Assembly (NCBI RefSeq): GCF_000319575.2
Contig: NC_021291.1
Coordinates: forward strand, 1,426,001-1,490,000
Direction of reading: 5' to 3'
Length of the DNA stretch: 64,000 nucleotides
Source of the DNA: Spiribacter salinus M19-40
GTDB taxonomy: Bacteria; Pseudomonadota; Gammaproteobacteria; Nitrococcales; Nitrococcaceae
The position numbers were made by a program, and so were the translations under genes. This document shows positions 28,207 through 41,073 of this stretch, one piece after another; within the stretch, counting starts at the first letter, position 1, and every line of letters starts with the position of its first letter. Under the pieces are notes generated by a model. That model was not told the origin of the DNA. It worked only from the letters and a program-made list of their open reading frames with translations, and did not search any database.

Positions 28207-29081
28207 TGGGCCTGATCACTCGCCGGTGAGCGCGCCGCCGCCGGGGTAAAAAGCGCCTCAATGTCGACGGCATCGAACCGATAGGGTTCGTTGCAGAAGT
28301 CGCAATGCACCTCGACTTGGCCCTGTTCCTCGAGCGTATCGCGCATTTCCGCCTCGCCAAGGCCCTGCAGCATCGAGGCGACGCGCGCCCGCGAACACCG
28401 ACAGTGAAACCGCAACGGCATCGGGTCGAAAAGGCGGATATCTTCCTCATGAAACAGTCGCCGAATGATTTCACCCGGCGCCAGCTCACGAAGCTCGCCC
28501 CCCGTCACCGTTGCCGCAAGATGCCCGGCCCGCTCCCACGCATCGGGGTCGGCTGCCTCACTCTGTGCGGGCAGACGCTGGATGAGCATGCCGGCGGCAT
28601 GCGGCTGCTCGGCGGAGAGCCACACCCGCGTCGGCAGTTGCTCTGACTCACTGAAATAATGCTCCAGCGCGGCCGCCAGACTTCCGCCCGCCAGGTCCAC
28701 CACGCCCTGATAGCGCTCGCCCGCTGATTCGGGCTCGATGGTGATCGCCAGTGTCCCGTCGCGGGCCTGCGCCTCAAGGCCACCGGATTCCGGCACTGCC
28801 TCGCGCGTCCGAGCCATCGCCCGCAAGCCGCCGCTGGTGCCGGCCTGCACCAAAAGTAACGACAGGGGACCACTCGACTGCAACTGCAGCGAGAGGTGGC
28901 ACGGGTATTTCATGGTGGCGGCCAACAGCGCCGTCGCAGCCAGACCCTCGCCGATCAGGCGCTGGACAGCCGGCGAGTGGTCGGTGCGACCAACGATTTC
29001 GGTAAACGTCTCGTCCAGCTGCACGACCTCGCCCCGAATATCCGCATGCTCGAAGAGGAACCGATGCAGGCGATCTGACAT
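28203..29081 (-). CDS. hslO: Redox-regulated chaperone Hsp33
   Basis: Cytosolic holdase activated by oxidation. 292 residues; N-terminal core domain with GEGLAATALLAATMKYPCHLSLQ-type sequence and the C-terminal redox zinc centre with Cys-X-Cys (FHCRCSRA) and Cys-X2-Cys (CDFCNE), all four Cys present. Start lies six bases after the gatB stop, so it is probably expressed with the gat operon. Its end overlaps moeB's end by four bases. Confidence 0.96.
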   Translation of the reverse strand: MSDRLHRFLFEHADIRGEVVQLDETFTEIVGRTDHSPAVQRLIGEGLAATALLAATMKYPCHLSLQLQSSGPLSLLLVQAGTSGGLRAMARTREAVPESGGLEAQARDGTLAITIEPESAGERYQGVVDLAGGSLAAALEHYFSESEQLPTRVWLSAEQPHAAGMLIQRLPAQSEAADPDAWERAGHLAATVTGGELRELAPGEIIRRLFHEEDIRLFDPMPLRFHCRCSRARVASMLQGLGEAEMRDTLEEQGQVEVHCDFCNEPYRFDAVDIEALFTPAAARSPASDQAH

Positions 29082-29087
29082 AAGGCG

Positions 29088-30521
29088 TTAACCGTCCAGG
29101 CGCTGTTTTAGGATTTCATTGACTTGCTGGGGATTCGCCTTGCCGCCGCAGGCCTTCATGACCTGACCCACGAAAAAGCCCATCAATTTGGTCTTGCCCG
29201 CCCGGTACTGCTCGAGTTGCTCGGGGTTAGCCGCAATGGCCTCATCAACCAGCGCCTCAATCGCGCTCGAGTCGGTGACCTGCTCGAGACCGCGATCGGC
29301 AATCACGGCGTCGGCATCGCCCTCGCCCTGCCACATGGCCTCGAAGACCTCTTTGGCGATCTTGCCCGAGATGGTGTCATCCAGGATTCGTCGCAGCAGA
29401 TTAGCCAGCGCCTCGGCGTCTACTGGCGTTTCACCAATCTCGAGCCCCTCGCGGTTGAGCGCCCCTGAGAGCTCGCCCATCACCCAGTTAGCAGCCAGTT
29501 TGGCGTCGCTGCAACGCCCGGCAACCGCCTCGAAATAATCCGCCAAATCCCGGCTGGCCGTTAAATTGGCGGCGTCGTAATCAGAGAGGCCATAATCGGC
29601 CACGAAGCGGTTGCGCTTGGCGTCAGGCAGCTCAGGCAGCTCGTCGCGAACCTCATCGATGAGTGCCGGGGTGATCTCGAGCGGCAGCAAGTCCGGGTCG
29701 GGGAAATAGCGATAATCGTTGGCCTCTTCCTTGCCCCGCATCGCCCGCGTTTCCCCACGGTCTGAATCAAACAGCCGAGTCTCCTGGGTGATGGTGCCGC
29801 CGTCCTCGAGCACCTCGATTTGGCGCTCAATCTCGTAGTTGATCGCCCGCTCCACAAAGCGGAACGAGTTCAGGTTCTTGATTTCCGCTCGGGTGCCAAA
29901 CGCAAGCTGACCGACGGGCCGCACCGAGACGTTGGCGTCACAGCGAAAGCTGCCTTCCTGCATGTTGCCATCACAGATCCCGAGATAGCGGACGAGCGAG
30001 TGCATCTTCTTCATGTACGCCACCGCTTCCTTGGCGGTCCGCAGATCCGGCTCGGAGACGATCTCGAGCAGCGGGGTGCCCGCCCGATTCAGATCGATGC
30101 CACTCATCGCGCCGAAGCCTTCATGCAGGCTCTTGCCCGCGTCCTCCTCCAGATGGGCCCGAGTGACGCCGATGCGCTTGCGCTCGCCGTCGTCGAGATC
30201 AATGTCCAGATGGCCCGTGCCCACCACGGGGATCTCATATTGGGAGATCTGATAGCCCTTGGGCAGATCCGGGTAAAAGTAATTTTTTCGGGCAAAGACC
30301 GAGCGTCCGGCCACCGTGGCATCCAGCGCCAGCCCAAGGCGAATTGCGAAACGCACCGCCCGTTCGTTGAGCACGGGCAGAACGCCTGGCATGCCCAGGT
30401 CGATCGCGCAGGCCTGGGTATTGGCCTGCGCCCCGTACGCCGTCGAGGCACCCGAGAAAATCTTCGTGTTCGTGGCAAGCTGCGCGTGCAGCTCGAGGCC
30501 GATAACCGCTTCCCACTGCAT
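29088..30521 (-). CDS. gatB: Asp-tRNA(Asn)/Glu-tRNA(Gln) amidotransferase subunit B
   Basis: Kinase/tRNA-binding subunit of GatCAB, which converts misacylated Glu-tRNA(Gln) or Asp-tRNA(Asn) to the correct form. 477 residues from the ATG at 30521 ([15 protein letters not shown]); a longer frame upstream lies in gatA. Key segments: [28 protein letters not shown], and the C-terminal YqeY-like tail. The tRNA-Gln in this window would be a substrate if the organism lacks GlnRS; that cannot be judged here. Confidence 0.97.
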   Translation of the reverse strand: MQWEAVIGLELHAQLATNTKIFSGASTAYGAQANTQACAIDLGMPGVLPVLNERAVRFAIRLGLALDATVAGRSVFARKNYFYPDLPKGYQISQYEIPVVGTGHLDIDLDDGERKRIGVTRAHLEEDAGKSLHEGFGAMSGIDLNRAGTPLLEIVSEPDLRTAKEAVAYMKKMHSLVRYLGICDGNMQEGSFRCDANVSVRPVGQLAFGTRAEIKNLNSFRFVERAINYEIERQIEVLEDGGTITQETRLFDSDRGETRAMRGKEEANDYRYFPDPDLLPLEITPALIDEVRDELPELPDAKRNRFVADYGLSDYDAANLTASRDLADYFEAVAGRCSDAKLAANWVMGELSGALNREGLEIGETPVDAEALANLLRRILDDTISGKIAKEVFEAMWQGEGDADAVIADRGLEQVTDSSAIEALVDEAIAANPEQLEQYRAGKTKLMGFFVGQVMKACGGKANPQQVNEILKQRLDG

Positions 30522-30528
30522 GACGCCG

Positions 30529-33474
<2,946 letters not shown>

Positions 33475-33524
33475 TCCAGCGCTAGCCTGCAAGGAGAGCA
33501 CGCGGAACGGGAGGATCCCCTACC

Positions 33525-34370
33525 ATCAAGCCCCTATTCCTACAGGGCCCATCCCTCACCGCCCGGCTGATATTACTGCTGCTGATCTCCGTTGCACTGA
33601 TGACCGTGGATCACCGGCAGGGGCTGCTAGAGCCCGTTCGGCAGGTCATCTCGACCGCGGTGCACCCGATCCGCCTGGTCGCGAGTCTGCCGACGACACT
33701 GCTGGACACGGCAAGCACGCAATTAACCAGCCGACGCGAGCTACTCGCGGAAAACGCCCGGCTGCAAGAGAAGCAAACCCGGGTCGAAGCGCGACTCCAA
33801 CGCCTCGATGCGCTCGAGGCGGAAAATATCCGTCTCCGCACGCTGCTGGACTCCTCTTACGACTTGGAACGGCCGGTTCTGATCGCCGACCTCATCGAGG
33901 TCGATCTCGATCCGTTCAGCCATCTCATCGAGATCGACAAAGGCCTGCAGGACGATGTCTATGTTGGCCAACCAGTGATCGATGGCAATGGCGTTATCGG
34001 CCAGGTTGACCGCATCGCCCCGCTGAGTGCGACCGTCCGGCTCATCAGTGACCCAAGTCATGGCCTCCCGGTTCAAGTCAACCGCAACGGCTTGCGCAGC
34101 GTGGCATTCGGCACCGGGCGGCTCGACACGCTGACGATTCGCACTTTGCCCAACAATGCCGATATCCGCGCCGATGATCTGATCGTCACCTCCGGGCTCG
34201 GGGGGCGCTTTCCGTCCGGCTATCCGGTTGCCCGGGTCAAAAGCGCCCAAACGGATCCAGGTGAGCCCTTCTCGCGCATCGAGCTCGAGCCGCTGGGGGC
34301 CCTTGACCGGATTCAGGAAGTCCTGCTGATCGAACGGGAACAGACACCGGAGGGCACAGCGGATGAGTGA
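33525..34370 (+). CDS. mreC: Rod shape-determining protein MreC, apparent ATC start
   Basis: Bitopic inner-membrane protein linking MreB to PBP2-RodA. The reading frame keeps the family's N-terminus KPLFLQGPSLTARLILLLL (E. coli begins MKPIFSRGPSLQIRLIL) only if translation begins at the ATC at 33525; GGGAGG lies ten bases before it. No ATG, GTG or TTG exists in that frame between the TAG near 33484 and the ATG at 33600, and starting at 33600 would remove most of the transmembrane helix. 281 residues: TM helix, coiled coil (about 60-105, ENARLQEKQTRVEARLQRLDALEAENIRLR region), then the beta domain with VTSGLGGRFPSGYPVA. A sequencing error or recent point mutation of ATG is the alternative. Confidence 0.9.
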   Translation: MKPLFLQGPSLTARLILLLLISVALMTVDHRQGLLEPVRQVISTAVHPIRLVASLPTTLLDTASTQLTSRRELLAENARLQEKQTRVEARLQRLDALEAENIRLRTLLDSSYDLERPVLIADLIEVDLDPFSHLIEIDKGLQDDVYVGQPVIDGNGVIGQVDRIAPLSATVRLISDPSHGLPVQVNRNGLRSVAFGTGRLDTLTIRTLPNNADIRADDLIVTSGLGGRFPSGYPVARVKSAQTDPGEPFSRIELEPLGALDRIQEVLLIEREQTPEGTADE

Positions 34371-34851
34371 ACCCCGGCCTCGCGGCATTGGGCTGATCGC
34401 GGTGACCATCATCGTTGGCCTGCTTCTCGACCTTATCCCCCTACCAAGGGCAATTGAGGCCTTCTGGCCACCCTGGGCCCTGCTGGTGCTCGTTTACTGG
34501 AGCCTGGCGATGCCCTCCCGGGTCGGCGTGGGCGTGGCCTGGATTGTCGGGCTGGTACAGGACGTGCTGCAGGGGACGCTGCTGGGCGCACACGCCATCG
34601 CCTTCGCCCTTGCCGCTTACCTCACGATCCAGGTGTATCAGCGCATGCGCGCCGTGCCCATTTGGCAGCAGGCGATTACGGTCCTGATGCTGCTGTTGAT
34701 CGTGCGCCTGATCCTGCTCTGGGTTCGCGAACTCATGGGCGCGGGGGGGTTGAGCTGGCAGTTCTGGATGCCGGCGGTGACGGGCACCATCGCCTGGCCT
34801 TTGGTATTTTTCGTTCTTCGCTCGCTTCGCCGCCGCTATCAGGTGAGCTGA
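34363..34851 (+). CDS. mreD: Rod shape-determining protein MreD
   Basis: Polytopic inner-membrane member of the elongasome. 162 residues with about five hydrophobic helices; the conserved GLVQDVLQGTLLGAHAIAFALAAYLT helix pair is present. Overlaps mreC by eight bases and is one base from mrdA. Complete. Confidence 0.95.
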   Translation: MSEPRPRGIGLIAVTIIVGLLLDLIPLPRAIEAFWPPWALLVLVYWSLAMPSRVGVGVAWIVGLVQDVLQGTLLGAHAIAFALAAYLTIQVYQRMRAVPIWQQAITVLMLLLIVRLILLWVRELMGAGGLSWQFWMPAVTGTIAWPLVFFVLRSLRRRYQVS

Positions 34852-34852
34852 C

Positions 34853-36679
34853 ATGAGTCTGGATATGCTGCGAGACAAGGCGGGAGAGCGGCGCGTCGTG
34901 CGCAGCCGCCTGGCCGTCGTCAGCGTCATCCTGGTCCTGGTCTTCGGCGCGATCCTGGGCCGTGTCGCCTATCTCCAGATTGTGGAGCACGAGCAGCTCA
35001 CCAAACGATCACAGGACAACCGCATTCGCCTGGCCCCTGTCGATGCTACGCGCGGCCTTATTCTGGACCGATCCGGGCAGACCCTCGCCGAGAATCGACC
35101 AGCATTCAGCTTAACGATTGTCCCCGAGCAGGTGGCCGACATGGACGCCCTGCTGAGTGAACTGGATGCGCTGATCGACATCTCCGAGGCCGAACGCGCC
35201 GCGTTCGCCGAGGCGCGCGCCCGCTCGCGAAGCTTTCAGGAAATCCCTTTACGCCTGCAACTCAGTGAAGAGACCGTCGCCGAGCTCGCTATCAACCGGC
35301 ACCGCTTCCCCGGCGTGGAGGTTCGCCCACGGCTTGCCCGACACTATCCGTACGGGCAGGTCGGCGCCCACGTGGTCGGCTATGTGGGGCGCATCAACGA
35401 ACGCGAACTGCGCCAGGGCGATCCGAACCAGTATCGCAGCACCAGCCTGACGGGTAAGGCAGGGATTGAGCGATTCTATGAGCCGCGACTGCAGGGCAAA
35501 CTCGGAATCGAGCACATCGAAACCAACGCCCTCGGCCGGTCCATTGCCACGTTGGAGCGCCGGCCACCCACGCCTGGCGAAGACATCCAGCTCACGCTCG
35601 ATATCGAGCTCCAGCGTCTCGCCGAGGAGACGCTAGGGGATTACCGCGGTGCCATTGTGGCCCTCGACCCTCGCGACGGTTCGATACTGGCCCTGGCCAG
35701 CCGCCCCCGTTTCGATCCGAACGCCCTGTCCCGAGGGATCGACCAGGACACGCTTGACGCCCTGAACCGGGATGTTACGCAACCCCTTTTCAACCGGGCC
35801 ATTGCCGGGCGCTATCCGCCCGGCTCTGTTGTGAAGCCATTTCTGGGCCTCGCGGGGGCGGCAGGTGGCCATATCAACCCAAACGAAACCCTCTATTGCA
35901 ATGGCACCTTCCAGCTGCCCAATGTCTCGCGCGTCTGGCGAGACTGGAAGCCCGAGGGCCATGGTCATGTCGATCTCACTCAATCTGTTGCCCAATCCTG
36001 CGATATTTACTTCTACGAACTCGCCAACGACATGGGCATTAATGCGATGCATGAGTGGATGAGCCGCTTTGGCTATGGTCAGGCCACGGGCATCGATCTG
36101 CCCGGTGAACGCGCGGGCGTCATGCCCTCGCGGGCGTGGAAGCGAGAGACGCGGGGAGAACCGTGGTACACCGGCGAGACCATCAACACCGGGATTGGGC
36201 AGGGCTTTACCCTTGCCACGCCCATCCAGATGGCAACCTCCACGGCGCTGATCGCCAACCGTGGTCGGCCGATCCGCCCGCAACTCCTTGCCGACCGCGA
36301 GGCCTTATCCCTCGGCCCGACAATCGAGCCAGTTGAACTGGCTGACGAAGCGTACTGGCAGCACGCCTGGAACGGTATGATCGAGACCGTACACGGACGC
36401 CGAGGCACCGCCCGCCGCCTCGGTGCGGATCTCGACTTCCGCATGGCCGGCAAGACCGGCACCGCACAGGTGGTCGGTATTGCACAGGATGAGGAATACG
36501 ACGAGGAAACTCTCGATGCCCGTTTTCATGACCATGCGCTGTTTACCGCGTTTGCCCCAGTGAAGGACCCGCGCATCGCCGTCGCCGTGGTTGTTGAGAA
36601 CGGCGGCAGTGGCAGTCAGACGGCAGCCCCAATGGCCAAAACGGTGATTGAAGCGTGGCTGAGTCGAACCGATGGATAA
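34853..36679 (+). CDS. mrdA: Penicillin-binding protein 2 (elongation transpeptidase)
   Basis: Class B PBP that cross-links peptidoglycan for rod elongation, paired with RodA. 608 residues: one N-terminal transmembrane helix (LAVVSVILVLVFGAILGRVAYL), the pedestal domain, then the transpeptidase domain with SVVK (Ser325), the second motif SCD, and KTG at residues 534-536 in AGKTGTAQVVG. Sits after mreD, as in Pseudomonas and unlike E. coli. Overlaps rodA by eight bases. Confidence 0.98.
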   Translation: MSLDMLRDKAGERRVVRSRLAVVSVILVLVFGAILGRVAYLQIVEHEQLTKRSQDNRIRLAPVDATRGLILDRSGQTLAENRPAFSLTIVPEQVADMDALLSELDALIDISEAERAAFAEARARSRSFQEIPLRLQLSEETVAELAINRHRFPGVEVRPRLARHYPYGQVGAHVVGYVGRINERELRQGDPNQYRSTSLTGKAGIERFYEPRLQGKLGIEHIETNALGRSIATLERRPPTPGEDIQLTLDIELQRLAEETLGDYRGAIVALDPRDGSILALASRPRFDPNALSRGIDQDTLDALNRDVTQPLFNRAIAGRYPPGSVVKPFLGLAGAAGGHINPNETLYCNGTFQLPNVSRVWRDWKPEGHGHVDLTQSVAQSCDIYFYELANDMGINAMHEWMSRFGYGQATGIDLPGERAGVMPSRAWKRETRGEPWYTGETINTGIGQGFTLATPIQMATSTALIANRGRPIRPQLLADREALSLGPTIEPVELADEAYWQHAWNGMIETVHGRRGTARRLGADLDFRMAGKTGTAQVVGIAQDEEYDEETLDARFHDHALFTAFAPVKDPRIAVAVVVENGGSGSQTAAPMAKTVIEAWLSRTDG

Positions 36680-37817
36680 CCTGAACTGGTCCACCCTCAA
36701 CGTGAACGAAGCGGCCCGCCGCGCCTCGGGCGGTCTTCTACAGCGCATCCTGCGCCTGGACGGGCTGTTGGTGGGGCTTTTGCTGCTGAATGCCGCTTTA
36801 GGCCTGCTCGTGCTCTACAGCGCATTCGGTGGGCAAATCGAGCCGATCCAGAGCCATCTGCTGCGCCTGGGCGTGGGCTTTGTTCTCATGATGCTCATTG
36901 CGCAGATTCCGCCCTGGCGCCTGGCGCCCATGGCGCCCTGGCTTTTCGGCATCGGCGCCGTGATGCTGGTGGCTGTTCTGCTCATCGGCGAATTGGGCGG
37001 CGGTGCGCGGCGTTGGCTTGATCTGGGGGTTGTTGGCTTCCAGCCCGCCGAGCTCATGAAAGTCGCGCTACCGATGATGCTGGCGTGGTTCCTTGCCCAG
37101 CGGCCCCTGCCAGCGAGCTTTAACCAGACCTTGCTCGCCCTTGGCATCATCGTCCTGCCCGTGGCCATGATCGGCGTCCAGCCTGATCTGGGCACCGCCA
37201 TTCTGGTGGGCACGGCGGGCATGGCTGTGTTGTTTCTTGCTGGTGTGGCCTGGCGGCTCATCGTGACGCTGGGCACACTGGCGCTGGCCGCCGTGCCGGT
37301 GCTGTGGATCTTTGGCATGCAGGACTATCAGCGCAATCGCGTCCTCACCTTTCTCGATCCCGAGCGCGACCCGCTTGGCGCTGGCTACAACATCATCCAG
37401 GCGCAGATCGCCATCGGCTCCGGCGGGGTGTTTGGCAAGGGCTGGATGAATGGCACGCAGGCCCATCTCGACTTCATCCCTGAGCAGCACACCGATTTCG
37501 TCTTCGCCGTCCTTGCCGAAGAACTGGGACTGTTGGGCGTTATCATCCTGCTCAGCCTGTACGGAATGATCATCGCCCGGTCGCTCTGGATCGCTCGAGA
37601 GGCCCAGGACAATTTCTCACGGCTACTGGCCGGCGCGCTGGCGCTGACATTTTTCATCTACTGCTCGATCAACATGGGCATGGTCGCAGGCCTATTGCCC
37701 GTTGTCGGCCTCCCGCTGCCCCTCGTGAGCTATGGCGGCTCGTCTATGGTGACGCTTCTCGCCGGCTTCGGTATTCTCATGTCCATTCATTCCCATCGCC
37801 GCATGTGGTCAGCGTGA
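36672..37817 (+). CDS. rodA: Peptidoglycan glycosyltransferase RodA (SEDS)
   Basis: Polymerises lipid II during elongation. 381 residues with about ten transmembrane helices. Signature segments: GARRWLDLGVVGFQPAELMK, the catalytic Asp172 in QPDLGTA, FIPEQHTDFVFAVLAEELG and PLPLVSYGGSS. The first 25 residues before helix 1 are slightly longer than in E. coli. Translationally coupled to mrdA. Confidence 0.98.
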   Translation: MDNLNWSTLNVNEAARRASGGLLQRILRLDGLLVGLLLLNAALGLLVLYSAFGGQIEPIQSHLLRLGVGFVLMMLIAQIPPWRLAPMAPWLFGIGAVMLVAVLLIGELGGGARRWLDLGVVGFQPAELMKVALPMMLAWFLAQRPLPASFNQTLLALGIIVLPVAMIGVQPDLGTAILVGTAGMAVLFLAGVAWRLIVTLGTLALAAVPVLWIFGMQDYQRNRVLTFLDPERDPLGAGYNIIQAQIAIGSGGVFGKGWMNGTQAHLDFIPEQHTDFVFAVLAEELGLLGVIILLSLYGMIIARSLWIAREAQDNFSRLLAGALALTFFIYCSINMGMVAGLLPVVGLPLPLVSYGGSSMVTLLAGFGILMSIHSHRRMWSA

Positions 37818-38812
37818 ACATCATCAACATCTCGTCCTGGCGCCCCGCGCTTGTCCTCGTCACCCTCGCACTGGCGGGCTGCGCCAGTTTCGCGGGTGAT
37901 GACCCCGGTGATCCGGCCGCCATGCGAGCCTTCGCCCAGACCATGGCCGATCGCCACGGCATGGATGCCGCCGCCATTGAGACCCTCTTGCTTGATGAGG
38001 CCGAGCATCAGCAGGGCATCATCGATGCCATCAGCGATCCCGCCGAAGCGCTGCCCTGGTATCGTTATCGCCCGATTTTTCTGACCGACGAGCGCATTGA
38101 AGCGGGCCTCGATTACTGGGACACCCATGCCGAGATACTGGACCAGGTCGAGGCCACCTACGGCGTGCCGCCCCACATCGTCGTCGCAATCATCGGCGTG
38201 GAGACGCGATACGGTCGCTACCGTGGCCGGCACCGCGTCCTTGACGCACTGCGCACCCTCGCCTTCGCCTACCCGCCCCGCGCCGATTTCTTCCGCAGCG
38301 AGCTCGAAGCGTTTTTGTTGCTCGCCGATGAAGAACGCTTTGACCCCACGGCGCCGCTTGGCTCATACGCCGGCGCCATGGGCGTTCCGCAGTTCATCAG
38401 TAGCAGCTATCGCGCCTATGCGGTTGATTTTGACGGCAACGGTCGCCGCGATCTGTTCTCGGAGCCGGCCGATGCCATGGGCAGTGTCGGAAATTACTTT
38501 GCCCGCCATGGCTGGGAAGCCGGTGCACCCATCGCCACCCGGGCCGAGGTCACGGGGAACCGCTGGTCCGAGTATCAGCGGGATGATCTGAAACCCGTCG
38601 ACACGGTTGCCGAGCTTGAAGCGGCGGGAATCACACCCCGGGCGCCCCTGAGCGGGGCGCAGCCCGCTCGACTGCTCGAGCTCGAGACCGAGACAGGTCA
38701 GGCGCACTGGATCACCCTGAACAATTTCTACGTCATTACCCGCTACAACCACAGCCCGCTGTATGCGATGGCTGTCCTGCAACTGGGCGAAGCCATGCGG
38801 GAGGCCCGGTGA
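37814..38812 (+). CDS. mltB: Membrane-bound lytic murein transglycosylase B
   Basis: Lipoprotein that cleaves glycan strands with 1,6-anhydro product formation. 332 residues from the GTG at 37814 (GTGA with the rodA stop); a GTG three codons upstream is equally possible. Lipobox LAGC near residue 22. Catalytic Glu130 in GVETRYGRYRG; FAYPPRADFF and GSYAGAMGVPQFISSSYRAYAVDFDGNG are family hallmarks. Its place between rodA and rlpA suggests coordinated wall opening during elongation. Confidence 0.94.
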   Translation: MNIINISSWRPALVLVTLALAGCASFAGDDPGDPAAMRAFAQTMADRHGMDAAAIETLLLDEAEHQQGIIDAISDPAEALPWYRYRPIFLTDERIEAGLDYWDTHAEILDQVEATYGVPPHIVVAIIGVETRYGRYRGRHRVLDALRTLAFAYPPRADFFRSELEAFLLLADEERFDPTAPLGSYAGAMGVPQFISSSYRAYAVDFDGNGRRDLFSEPADAMGSVGNYFARHGWEAGAPIATRAEVTGNRWSEYQRDDLKPVDTVAELEAAGITPRAPLSGAQPARLLELETETGQAHWITLNNFYVITRYNHSPLYAMAVLQLGEAMREAR

Positions 38813-39627
38813 TCCGCCGCATCGAAGCCATCGGTGGCGTCCTCCTCGTGCTGTTTCTGGCCGGCTGTAGCGGCATGGGGCCAGCACCGGGGGATGGTCC
38901 GGGCCGAGTCATCGACAACCCCCAGGCCATCCCGGATGCCATACCCAGAAACGCACCGCCCAGCCGCTACGGCAACCCCGATACCTACGAGGTCTTCGGC
39001 GAGACCTATCGGGTTATGCGCACCGCGGATGGCCATCGCGAACGTGGCATCGCCTCCTGGTATGGCAGCAAGTTTCATGGCCGCCGCACCTCGAGTGGCG
39101 AGCCGTATGACATGTACACGATGACCGCTGCCCACCGCAGTCTGCCGCTGCCCACCTGGGTAGAGGTCCGGCATCTTGGCAACGATCGCCGCATCGTGGT
39201 CAAGGTTAACGACCGCGGACCGTTTGCGGATAACCGCATCATCGATCTGTCGTATGCCGCTGCCGCCAAGCTCGGCATGCTCGGCACCGGTACCGCCCCC
39301 GTCGAGATCCGGACGGTTACGCCTGAAGGGCCCGAGGAGTCGGTGGTCGAAGCGGCCAACACGACGGCCCCGGGCGAATCAGCACCCAGTGATGATCCGG
39401 GCTACTGGCTGCAGGTAGCGGCGTTTGGCGAGCGACAAAACGCCGAACAACTCATGCGCGAGCTGGCGGCCGCGGGCGTTCGTCACCCGGCGCGGATTGA
39501 GTCGGGGGACGATGGACTGCATCGCGTCCGTCTGGGCCCGCTCGACAATGCCGAAGCCGTGGATGATGCCAGTCAGGCCTTAAAGACTGCCAATTTCGAC
39601 CCGGGTCATGTCATTATTCCGGACTAA
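38809..39627 (+). CDS. rlpA: Septal ring lytic transglycosylase RlpA family lipoprotein
   Basis: 272-residue lipoprotein (signal peptide with LAGC lipobox). A double-psi beta-barrel RlpA domain (GIASWYGSKFHGRRTSSGEPYD, then VKVNDRGPFADNRIIDLSYAAAAKLGM) contains the catalytic-type Asp of NDRGP. A C-terminal SPOR domain (about 197-270, YWLQVAAFGERQNAEQL) binds denuded glycan at the septum. GTG start overlaps mltB's stop. Whether it is enzymatic, as in Pseudomonas, or only structural, as in E. coli, cannot be read from sequence. Confidence 0.95.
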   Translation: MIRRIEAIGGVLLVLFLAGCSGMGPAPGDGPGRVIDNPQAIPDAIPRNAPPSRYGNPDTYEVFGETYRVMRTADGHRERGIASWYGSKFHGRRTSSGEPYDMYTMTAAHRSLPLPTWVEVRHLGNDRRIVVKVNDRGPFADNRIIDLSYAAAAKLGMLGTGTAPVEIRTVTPEGPEESVVEAANTTAPGESAPSDDPGYWLQVAAFGERQNAEQLMRELAAAGVRHPARIESGDDGLHRVRLGPLDNAEAVDDASQALKTANFDPGHVIIPD

Positions 39628-39658
39628 TCAAATCACCGTACTCAGCGAGTCGTACATC

Positions 39659-40810
39659 ATGCCCAGAACCCTTCCTCTTGCCCTGTCGGCGCTACTGATT
39701 CTGTGCCTCAGCCCCGCGGTGATGGCGCAGACGCAGCCAATCCCCGTGCCGTCTCCGCCGAGTGTCGGTGCCAACGGCTATGTGCTGCTCGACTTTCACA
39801 CCAACAAGGTGCTCGCTGAGCGCAACAGCGACACGCGGCTTGACCCCGCCAGCCTGACGAAGGTGATGACCGCCTTTGTTGTCTTCAGCGAGCTGAAGGC
39901 TGGCAATCTGCAGCTGACTGACCCGGTTCAGATCAGTGAAAATGCCTGGCGGGCCAAGGGCTCGCGAATGTTCATCGAGGTGGGCAGCCAGATCAGCGTA
40001 GAAAACCTGCTGCGCGGCATGATCGTGCAGTCGGGTAATGACGCGAGCATTGCGCTGGCCGAGCATATCGCGGGCAGCGAGCAGACGTTTGCTGCGCTCA
40101 TGAATCAATATGCTGACGAGCTCGGCATGGCCAACACCCAGTACACTAACGCCGCTGGCCTCCCGGAGGATGATCACTACTCCACGGCAGCCGATACGGC
40201 TCGGCTTGTCCGCGCGCTGATTAACCGCTTTCCCGAGTATTACGGCTACTACTCCGAGCGCTCTTTCGTGTGGAACGACATCGAGCAGTTCAACCGCAAC
40301 CGCATGCTCTGGCAGGACGACAGCGTCGACGGCGTCAAAACCGGCTACACCGAAAGCGCCGGCTATTGTCTGGCGACCTCCGCCGAGCGCGACGGCATGC
40401 GACTGATCTCGGTGGTCATGGGCACCGACAGCGCCGCAGCCCGGGTCCAGGCCAGCAAATCCCTGCTCAACTTCGGCTACCGGTTCTACGAAACTCGCCG
40501 GCTCTACGCCGCCGACGACGTCATTGAAGAAACCCGGGTCTGGAAAGGTGAGCGTGAGCAGCTACCGCTTGGCCTGGCGGACGCCCTTCACATCACCGTT
40601 CCCTCACGGGCCTACGACCGAGTCGAGGCCAGCCTGGAAGTGGACCAGCCCATCCAGGCACCGATCGAGGCGGGCACCGTGCTGGGGCGCTTGACGATCT
40701 CACTGGATGGCGAATCCCTCGCTAGCCGGGATGTGGTCGCCCTCGAACCGGTGACTCAGGCGGGATTGGTCGGCCGACTGGTCGACAGCGTGAAACTATG
40801 GCTGAACTAA
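39659..40810 (+). CDS. dacA: D-alanyl-D-alanine carboxypeptidase (PBP5/6)
   Basis: Trims the terminal D-Ala from peptidoglycan stem peptides. 383 residues with a signal peptide (LPLALSALLILCLSPAVMA). Active-site motifs SLTK (Ser65), SGN (Ser125) and KTG (Lys227) are intact; a C-terminal beta domain is followed by a short amphipathic anchor (LVGRLVDSVKLWLN). Start ATG 39659, 31 bases after rlpA; an in-frame extension to 39608 lies inside rlpA. Confidence 0.97.
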   Translation: MPRTLPLALSALLILCLSPAVMAQTQPIPVPSPPSVGANGYVLLDFHTNKVLAERNSDTRLDPASLTKVMTAFVVFSELKAGNLQLTDPVQISENAWRAKGSRMFIEVGSQISVENLLRGMIVQSGNDASIALAEHIAGSEQTFAALMNQYADELGMANTQYTNAAGLPEDDHYSTAADTARLVRALINRFPEYYGYYSERSFVWNDIEQFNRNRMLWQDDSVDGVKTGYTESAGYCLATSAERDGMRLISVVMGTDSAAARVQASKSLLNFGYRFYETRRLYAADDVIEETRVWKGEREQLPLGLADALHITVPSRAYDRVEASLEVDQPIQAPIEAGTVLGRLTISLDGESLASRDVVALEPVTQAGLVGRLVDSVKLWLN

Positions 40811-41073
40811 ACGACGGTGAGCACGGGCTGACCTTCCCTTGCGAGTTCCCCATCAAGGCGATGGGGCCAGCGACCAGCGAGCTGACAGAGGCTGTCTGGC
40901 ACATCGTGTCCCGCCACGCGCCACAGACGTCCGAGGACCGGTTGCGAACCAGTCAAAGCCGCGGTGGGCGCTATGTCTCGGTCACCGTCACCATCACCGC
41001 AGAGAGTCGCGCCCAGCTTGATACGATTTACGCTGAGCTGAGCGCGCATGACCAGGTGCTGGCCACCCTGTGA
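40798..41073 (+). CDS. ybeD: YbeD/DUF493-family protein
   Basis: 91-residue protein of the YbeD family, with an ACT-like fold and no firm biochemical role. Pattern: LTFPCEFPIKAMG at the start, SRGGRYVSVTVTITAESRAQLD, then YAELSAHDQVLATL at the end. It overlaps dacA by 13 bases and lipB by four (GTGA), the same dacA-ybeD-lipB order as in E. coli, which suggests a link to lipoate attachment or its control. Confidence 0.93.
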   Translation: MAELNDGEHGLTFPCEFPIKAMGPATSELTEAVWHIVSRHAPQTSEDRLRTSQSRGGRYVSVTVTITAESRAQLDTIYAELSAHDQVLATL

